Assembly: GCA_001464055.1 (NCBI GenBank)
Contig: LNET01000027.1
Coordinates: 1 to 64,000, forward strand
Direction: 5' to 3'
Source of the DNA: Burkholderiales bacterium Ga0077543
GTDB lineage: Bacteria; Pseudomonadota; Gammaproteobacteria; Burkholderiales; Burkholderiaceae_C
DNA: 64,000 bases
Shown here in pieces: positions 59,132 to 64,000 of the stretch. The position numbers and the translations under genes are program-made. The notes below the pieces were generated by a model. That model searched no databases. It saw only the letters and a list, made by a program, of their open reading frames with translations, and had not been told where the DNA came from. The first letter of the stretch is position 1. Each line of letters begins with the position of its first letter.

Positions 59132-60660
59132 CGATGCGGCTGCGCGACCTGAGCTGGCGGCTGCGTGTGCCGCTGGCCATCACCACGGTCATCCTGGTCA
59201 CGGAAGTGGTGGTCACCACCCTGCTCGTCACGCGCGCCTTGTCCGACGCCCGCAGCGACCTGGAAGCCAGCGCCCGCAGCCTGACGACGGTACTGGCGCG
59301 TTCGCTGCGCGACCCGCTGCTGCGCGACGATCTGTGGCTGGCTTTCGAGGTGGTGAGCACGCCGCTGGCCGCGCGCGACAGCGACAGCCCGCTGCAGGGG
59401 GTGGTGGTGCTGGACGCGGTGCAGCAGGTCTTCGTGGCCAGTGAACCGCGGCGTGTGCCGGTATTGACACCCGCGGCGGAACTGCCCGAGCCACTGGCCG
59501 GCATCGCTGGCCGCGCCGCCGCCGACGCCGGCTTCCACTTCGCGCTGGGCCAGGGTGCGGCAGGGCCGGAACTGGCCGCGGCCGGGCCCATCCTGGCCGA
59601 GGACGGCAGCCGCCTGGGCACGGTGGTGCTGGACTACGACGGCGCCGTGTACGCCCGGCGCCTGCGCTCGGCCGTCGTCGAGGTCGCCCTGGTCAGCGTG
59701 CCCGGCCTGCTGCTGCTGGTGCCGCTGGGCTGGTATGCCGGCAAGCGACTGGCCGAACCCCTGGTGCAGATGACCCAGGCCCTGTCGCGGGTGAGCCACG
59801 AGTCGCCAGAACAGGTGCAGCGGCTGCTGCCTCCGGAAGGCGGCGACGAGATCGGCCGCCTGTCGACTCAGGCGCGCCAGATGCTCGACGGCCTGGCGCG
59901 CAAGGCGGCACTGGAAGCCGAGGTCATGGCCTCGGAACGGCTGGCGGCGGTGGGGCGGGTGTCGGCGGCCATCGCCCACGAGATCAACAACCCGCTGGGC
60001 GGCATGCTCAACGCCATCGACACGGCCATGCGCCATGGCCACCCCGACCCCGTGTCGCTGAAGACCTTCGGCCTGCTCCAACGCGGCCTGCAACAGATAC
60101 GTGCCACGGTGGGCGCCTTGCTGGTGGAAGCGCGGTTCGACTCGCCCCGGCTGAACGGCCAGGACTGGGACGACCTACGGCTGCTGATCCAGCCCGACGC
60201 CGCCAGGCACGGGCTGCAGCTGGGCTGGCAGATCGAACCCGCGGCCAACCTGGAAGCAGCGCTGCCCGGTCACGAGGTGCGCCAGCTGGCGCTGAACCTG
60301 TTGCTGAACGCCATCGCGGCCGCCCAGGCACCGGCCCGGCCGGACGCGGCATCGAACAGCGGCGCTGCCGTCGAGTTCACGGTGGCACGATCGCCGGGCC
60401 TGCTGGCCGTCGTGGTGGGCAACACGGGGCCTGCCCTGCCACCCGACCGGTTGGCGCGCATGTTCGAGCCTTTCGTGGCGACAGGTACCGGCGCCCGTGC
60501 AGGCGCGGCCGGCGGTGGCCTGCACCGGCACGGCCTGGGCCTGTGGGTGTGCTGGCAGATCGTGCAGCGCCTGAAGGGCAGCATCGACGTGGCCAGCGAC
60601 GGAGAATGGACGCGCGTGTCGGTGGCACTGCCGGTGCCCGACGCCCTGCCTGAAGGATGA
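59128..60660 (+). CDS. Membrane sensor histidine kinase
   Basis: A 510-residue kinase. The first helix is about 15-37, the periplasmic region about 38-185, the second helix about 190-210 and HAMP about 211-265. The dimerisation/phosphoacceptor helix has AIAHEINNPLGGMLNAIDTA with the phospho-His. The ATP-binding domain has LALNLLLNAIAAA (N box), VVVGNTGPALPPDRL and GLHRHGLGLWVCWQIV. The G1 box reads NTG where DxG is usual, so the Asp contacting adenine is Asn. It starts inside the PhnD-like gene stop (ATGA) and ends four bases before the response regulator gene, so the three form one signalling operon. Confidence 0.9.
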   Translation: MTMRLRDLSWRLRVPLAITTVILVTEVVVTTLLVTRALSDARSDLEASARSLTTVLARSLRDPLLRDDLWLAFEVVSTPLAARDSDSPLQGVVVLDAVQQVFVASEPRRVPVLTPAAELPEPLAGIAGRAAADAGFHFALGQGAAGPELAAAGPILAEDGSRLGTVVLDYDGAVYARRLRSAVVEVALVSVPGLLLLVPLGWYAGKRLAEPLVQMTQALSRVSHESPEQVQRLLPPEGGDEIGRLSTQARQMLDGLARKAALEAEVMASERLAAVGRVSAAIAHEINNPLGGMLNAIDTAMRHGHPDPVSLKTFGLLQRGLQQIRATVGALLVEARFDSPRLNGQDWDDLRLLIQPDAARHGLQLGWQIEPAANLEAALPGHEVRQLALNLLLNAIAAAQAPARPDAASNSGAAVEFTVARSPGLLAVVVGNTGPALPPDRLARMFEPFVATGTGARAGAAGGGLHRHGLGLWVCWQIVQRLKGSIDVASDGEWTRVSVALPVPDALPEG

Positions 60661-60664
60661 ACCC

Positions 60665-62023
60665 GTGCCGCAGCTGCTGCTGATCGAAGACGACCCCATC
60701 ATGGGCGAGTCGCTGCTCGACCGTTTCGAGCTCGAAGGTTTCGAGGTGCGCTGGTCGCAGACCGTGGAACAGGCTGCCGTGCTGCTGGAGCAGTCGGCCT
60801 TCGACGCCGTGGTGAGCGACGTGCGCCTGCCCGATGGCTCGGGCGAGCGCCTGTTCGAAAGCCGGCTGCGCAGCACGGGCCCCTTGCCGCCCTGGCTGTT
60901 CATCACGGCCTTCGCCTCGGTCGATCGGGCCGTGGCCATGCTGCAGGCCGGTGCGCGCGACTACGTCACCAAGCCCTTCGACATTGCCGAGCTGGTGAGC
61001 AAGGTGCGCGCTGCCGTGGGCAGCCAGGGAGAAGCGACCCCGGCCCCGTCCGGCAGCGAATACGGCTGCACCGAAGATGGCCCTGGCGAGGCAGCGCTGG
61101 GCCCGTCGACCGCGATGCGCCTTCTGGCCGCGCAAGCGCGCAAGCTGGCCCTGCGCGCGCGCACTGTGCTCATCACCGGCGAAAGCGGTGTCGGCAAGGA
61201 AGTGCTGGCGCGCTACCTGCACGGCCTGGCGCATCCGCAGGGCGCTGCGCCTTTCGTGGCGGTGAATTGCGGGGCCATTCCCGAAACCCTGATCGAAGCC
61301 GCGCTGTTCGGCCACGAGCGTGGCGCCTTCACCGGCGCCGACCGCCAGCGCCGCGGCTACGTCGAACAGGCGCAGGGCGGCACCCTGTTCCTGGACGAGA
61401 TTGCCGAACTGACACCGGCCATGCAGGTGCGGCTGCTGCGGGTGCTGCAGGAACGCCAGGTCCAGCGGCTGGGTGCCGAGGCACCACTGGACGTCGACCT
61501 GCATGTCATCTGTGCCACCCACCGCGACCTGCAGCTGCAGGTGCAGCAGGGCCGCTTCCGCGAAGACCTGTACTACCGCATCCACGTGGTGCACCTGCGC
61601 GTGCCACCGCTGCGCGAAAGGCCGGGCGACGTGCTGTGGCTGGCCCAGCGCTTCCTGCTGGAGCAGGCCCAGGCCGGCTTCGAGGCGCCCCGGCACCTGA
61701 CAGCCAGTGCCCGCGCCGCGCTGATCGGCCACGCCTGGCCAGGCAATGTGCGCGAGCTACAAAACCGCGTCGAACGCGCCTGCGTGATGGGCGAAGGCCC
61801 GGAAGTTTCCGCGGCCGACCTGTTCGAGGAACACGAGCCCGCAGCCCCAGCCGCCGACCTGCCCACGCTGGAAGCTTTCATGGCCGAGGCAGAGAAGGCC
61901 TACCTGGTGGCCGTGCTGGCACGCTTCGATGGCCGCGTGGGACTGGCCGCCCAGGCGCTGGGTGTTTCGCGCAAGACGGTTTGGGAGAAGAGCCGGCGTT
62001 ACGGACTGCGGGCCGACGACTGA
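60665..62023 (+). CDS. NtrC-family sigma-54-dependent response regulator
   Basis: A 452-residue activator. The receiver domain (about 1-120) has the acidic pocket LIEDDPI, phospho-Asp in VVSDVRLPDGSGE and the conserved Lys in YVTKPF. The AAA+ sigma-54 domain (about 145-375) has Walker A GESGVGKE, the sigma-54-contacting GAFTGA loop, Walker B GGTLFLDEIAEL and the arginine-finger region. A Fis-type helix-turn-helix (about 415-450) reads VGLAAQALGVSRKTVWEKSR. The start is a GTG at 60665, four bases after the kinase stop. The sigma-54 promoter of sorA is the obvious local target. Confidence 0.93.
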   Translation: MPQLLLIEDDPIMGESLLDRFELEGFEVRWSQTVEQAAVLLEQSAFDAVVSDVRLPDGSGERLFESRLRSTGPLPPWLFITAFASVDRAVAMLQAGARDYVTKPFDIAELVSKVRAAVGSQGEATPAPSGSEYGCTEDGPGEAALGPSTAMRLLAAQARKLALRARTVLITGESGVGKEVLARYLHGLAHPQGAAPFVAVNCGAIPETLIEAALFGHERGAFTGADRQRRGYVEQAQGGTLFLDEIAELTPAMQVRLLRVLQERQVQRLGAEAPLDVDLHVICATHRDLQLQVQQGRFREDLYYRIHVVHLRVPPLRERPGDVLWLAQRFLLEQAQAGFEAPRHLTASARAALIGHAWPGNVRELQNRVERACVMGEGPEVSAADLFEEHEPAAPAADLPTLEAFMAEAEKAYLVAVLARFDGRVGLAAQALGVSRKTVWEKSRRYGLRADD

Positions 62024-62049
62024 GTCAGCCGGCAGGCGCGCTCACGGGC

Positions 62050-62667
62050 TCAGGTCGTGGTCGGCTTCAGCAGATGCGCAACCGCCGCGTAGCCTTGTCC
62101 CGAGCTGACTGCCTCGATGAAGGCGTCGGCAGACTTGATGCCGATGTCGGCGTAGGCCGTCGACATCCCGACCATGATCTCATCGATCTGGCGGCCCTTG
62201 GCGACATGCATCTGCGTCCAGGAGAACCACATGCGCTTGACCTGTTCTTCCTGCGACAGGCGCTTCATGCCCTCGGGGAAAGGGCAGGAATTGGCGACGA
62301 AGGGCTGGTGGTCGATGGCACCGAAGCAATGCGCCATCTTCGGAATGGTGTCGCTTTCGAAATTGACGTGCAGCTTCTTGTCGTCGTCGTAGTCCAGGCG
62401 CCAGCGGTTGCCCCGCCCGTTGCGCCCGGCGCCCAGGTTGATCTCTTCCTTGAATCCGATGACGAAGCCGGCCCCGATGAGGTTCTTCGACCGCGCCTTG
62501 CCGAAGTAGGGGTAGCGCATGGCATCGGTGTCGACCTTGGGCATGTCGATGGTGGCCCCCTTGTTGTTCGGGTCGGGCACCTTCAGCTGCGCCGTGGCCA
62601 TGCAGGTGATGACCTGGGTCAGGGTGGTGACGCCGGGACGGCAGCGGGGACAGATCAGTTCGGGCAT
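62050..62667 (-). CDS. Hypothetical protein with N-terminal CPRC motif
   Basis: A 205-residue soluble protein starting at ATG 62667 with GAGGAG upstream. It begins MPELICPRCRPGVTTLTQVI, possibly a half zinc site. It is otherwise unlike any family I know: VPDPNNKGATIDMPKVDTDA, IGAGFVIGFKEEINLGAG, then RWRLDYDDDKKLHVNFESDT and KGRQIDEIMVGMSTAYADIG. It is convergent with the response regulator gene (26 bases apart). Its Lys/Asp/Asn content is higher than in neighbouring proteins, hinting at a different origin. No signal peptide, though two extra cysteines (AHCFG, NSCPF) could form metal or disulfide contacts. Confidence 0.65.
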   Translation of the reverse strand: MPELICPRCRPGVTTLTQVITCMATAQLKVPDPNNKGATIDMPKVDTDAMRYPYFGKARSKNLIGAGFVIGFKEEINLGAGRNGRGNRWRLDYDDDKKLHVNFESDTIPKMAHCFGAIDHQPFVANSCPFPEGMKRLSQEEQVKRMWFSWTQMHVAKGRQIDEIMVGMSTAYADIGIKSADAFIEAVSSGQGYAAVAHLLKPTTT

Positions 62668-62730
62668 TTGCAACTCCTCGCTCGGGTGGCGAATTCTGAA
62701 TGTGGCACGGGTTCTCGGCCAGCCCCTGGC

Positions 62731-64000
62731 TCATGCAGAGGGTGTATCGGGAAGCTCAGGCAAAGCCGTTCGCGGCCGGCGCTGCAGACGCAGGCGTCGG
62801 CCCGCCCACAGCCCCATCGCGCCCATGGCGAACAGAAGCGCGCTGCCCGGCTCGGGCACCGGCGCGAACACCAGCTGCAGCTCGCTGCCGTCCAGCGCCA
62901 GGGCAAAGCTGCCGCCGCCGGTCGGGCTGGCAAAGCCGCTGGTGTCCAGCGCCAGCCGGCTCGGGTCGAAGCCCTGCACCCCGCCGGCTGCGCGCGCAAT
63001 CGTCCAGCTCCAGGGCTGCAGGGGGTCGAAACCGGCCAGCGGCCCGGGCGCCAGGCCATCGCCCAGGGTGAAGACGCTGATCGTGAAGCGGCTGTTGGCG
63101 GTGGTGCCGGCGGCGATGTCGAGCGCGCCGTCGACGGCCCACAGGTCCCAGTCCACCCCCGCGCTGCCCCCTGCCGCGGCCAGTTCGACGATGTACGCTC
63201 CGCCGGCCCCCCAGCGAACCGGCCCTGTCTGCGCCGTGCCCGGGCTGTTGCCGGGCGAGAAGCGCCCGCCGTCGTTGACCGTGACCGGCCCGAAGCCGCC
63301 CGCGCCCTTGGCCAGCCCGCCGAAGTTCACCACCAGGGCGCCGTCCAGCGTGCCGTTGTTGACCAGCAGCCCACCGTTGAGCTGCACGCTGGTGCCGGCC
63401 AGCGCGCGCAGCGTGCCCCCCGGGGCGGCGGCGCTGCCGATGGCCGTGCGGCTGCCGCCACCCAGCAGCAGGTTGGCGCCGCCATGCTGCAGCGTGCCGC
63501 CCGGCAGCACCTGCACTACCCCGCCCGAGCTGAGGCCGCTGGCAAAGGTGGACCCCTCCACCGTCAGCGTGCCCACGGTGTTGCCGCCCTGGTTCCAGTT
63601 CAGCACCCGGCCTGCCGCGTTGACCACCGTGCCGGCGTTGGCCACGCCCACGAAGGTGCTGCCCGAAGCCGGGGTCAGCGTTGCGCCATTGCCCACGCTG
63701 CTGCCCACCAGGCGCTGCACGGCGCTGATGTCGTGCTGGCCCGGCCCGGCCAGCAGGCCGCCCGAGACCGTCGGTGCGGTGTAGACGATGCGGCCGCCCT
63801 GCTGCGCCGTCAGCACCGCCTGGCCGAGCGTTGGCGTACCCAGCCGCAGCGTGCCGGTGCCGCTGGCGGTGTATTCGCTGGCCGCGCTGTTGGGCATGAC
63901 CAGCTCGCCGGCGTCGACGGTGACGGCGCCGGTGAAGGTGTTGCTGCCGGCCAGCACCTGAGTGCCCCCGCCGCTCTTCGACACGCTGCCGGGGCCCGAG
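62731..64000 (-). CDS. PEP-CTERM protein with autotransporter-like strand repeats (5' end outside window)
   Basis: At least 422 residues; the frame is open to the window edge, so the N-terminus and signal peptide are missing. The visible start SGPGSVSKSGGGTQVLAGSN and TFTGAVTVDAGEL is an autotransporter-associated beta-strand repeat, as in passenger domains. Glycine-rich strands continue to about 250 residues before the end (GTLRALAGTSVQLNGGLLV, GRFSPGNSPGTAQTGPVRW). The tail is VPEPGSALLFAMGAMGLWAG plus an Arg-rich end and an extra acidic/Pro stretch. A surface or matrix protein processed by an exosortase is likely. Confidence 0.83.
   Translation of the reverse strand, partial: SGPGSVSKSGGGTQVLAGSNTFTGAVTVDAGELVMPNSAASEYTASGTGTLRLGTPTLGQAVLTAQQGGRIVYTAPTVSGGLLAGPGQHDISAVQRLVGSSVGNGATLTPASGSTFVGVANAGTVVNAAGRVLNWNQGGNTVGTLTVEGSTFASGLSSGGVVQVLPGGTLQHGGANLLLGGGSRTAIGSAAAPGGTLRALAGTSVQLNGGLLVNNGTLDGALVVNFGGLAKGAGGFGPVTVNDGGRFSPGNSPGTAQTGPVRWGAGGAYIVELAAAGGSAGVDWDLWAVDGALDIAAGTTANSRFTISVFTLGDGLAPGPLAGFDPLQPWSWTIARAAGGVQGFDPSRLALDTSGFASPTGGGSFALALDGSELQLVFAPVPEPGSALLFAMGAMGLWAGRRLRLQRRPRTALPELPDTPSA

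Overview
The window is GC-rich throughout and looks chromosomal. Five proteins end in PEP-CTERM sorting tails. The other content (BMP-type nucleoside transporter, AhpC/AhpF, GshA, a Pat-like acyl-CoA ligase/acetyltransferase, a SorAB-type sulfite dehydrogenase, a group III-like 6-phosphofructokinase) also fits a free-living betaproteobacterium of the order Burkholderiales (Leptothrix/Rubrivivax/Roseateles-like). That placement is inferred from gene content, not from a marker gene. I see no rRNA, tRNA, CRISPR array, insertion sequence or prophage. No gene-free stretch exceeds 300 bases; the longest, 9060-9337, holds a GGCA/GGCG microsatellite and a hairpin.

Layout. 0.1-6 kb: a four-gene purine nucleoside ABC transporter (minus strand), divergent from adenosine deaminase. 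6-9.1 kb: a cupredoxin gene followed by a membrane GGDEF-EAL c-di-GMP enzyme. 9.3-12.8 kb: a GlcNAc-type kinase and an AmiD-like amidase, divergent from a DacB-like peptidase. 12.9-19.2 kb: gshA, a Tat-exported molybdopterin oxidoreductase subunit without its iron-sulfur partner, a YbjQ protein and a DUF885 lipoprotein. 19.2-24.9 kb: accessory-looking DNA with a ParDE module, a second toxin beside a decayed antitoxin, a NERD nuclease-helicase, a ProQ/FinO protein with a Gly/Arg/Pro tail and a CatA-like acetyltransferase. 25-30.8 kb: ahpCF with a possible OxyR site, a DHH phosphoesterase and a TPR-GGDEF protein. 30.8-32.8 kb: two coupled cytochrome c genes.

32.9-44.9 kb holds four PEP-CTERM genes interrupted by two divergent giant LuxR (LAL-type) regulators and a methyltransferase. 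45-53 kb: Pat-like protein, chemoreceptor, a DksA-like zinc protein with a small stress-type protein, a BLUF photoreceptor with a glutathione transferase, and pfkA overlapping a small antisense-oriented gene. 53-56.3 kb: a secreted short-repeat protein (probable beta-solenoid), an unknown protein, a zinc-ribbon membrane protein and a small OB-like protein.

The most striking unit is 56.3-62.0 kb. A molybdenum sulfite dehydrogenase (sorA-sorB) is transcribed away from a three-gene signalling operon: a stand-alone PhnD-like binding protein, a membrane histidine kinase and an NtrC-type sigma-54 activator. A strong sigma-54 promoter match lies just upstream of sorA. I infer a sulfur-oxyanion (or related) sensing circuit that switches on the adjacent dehydrogenase. 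The window ends inside a fifth PEP-CTERM protein with autotransporter-like strand repeats.
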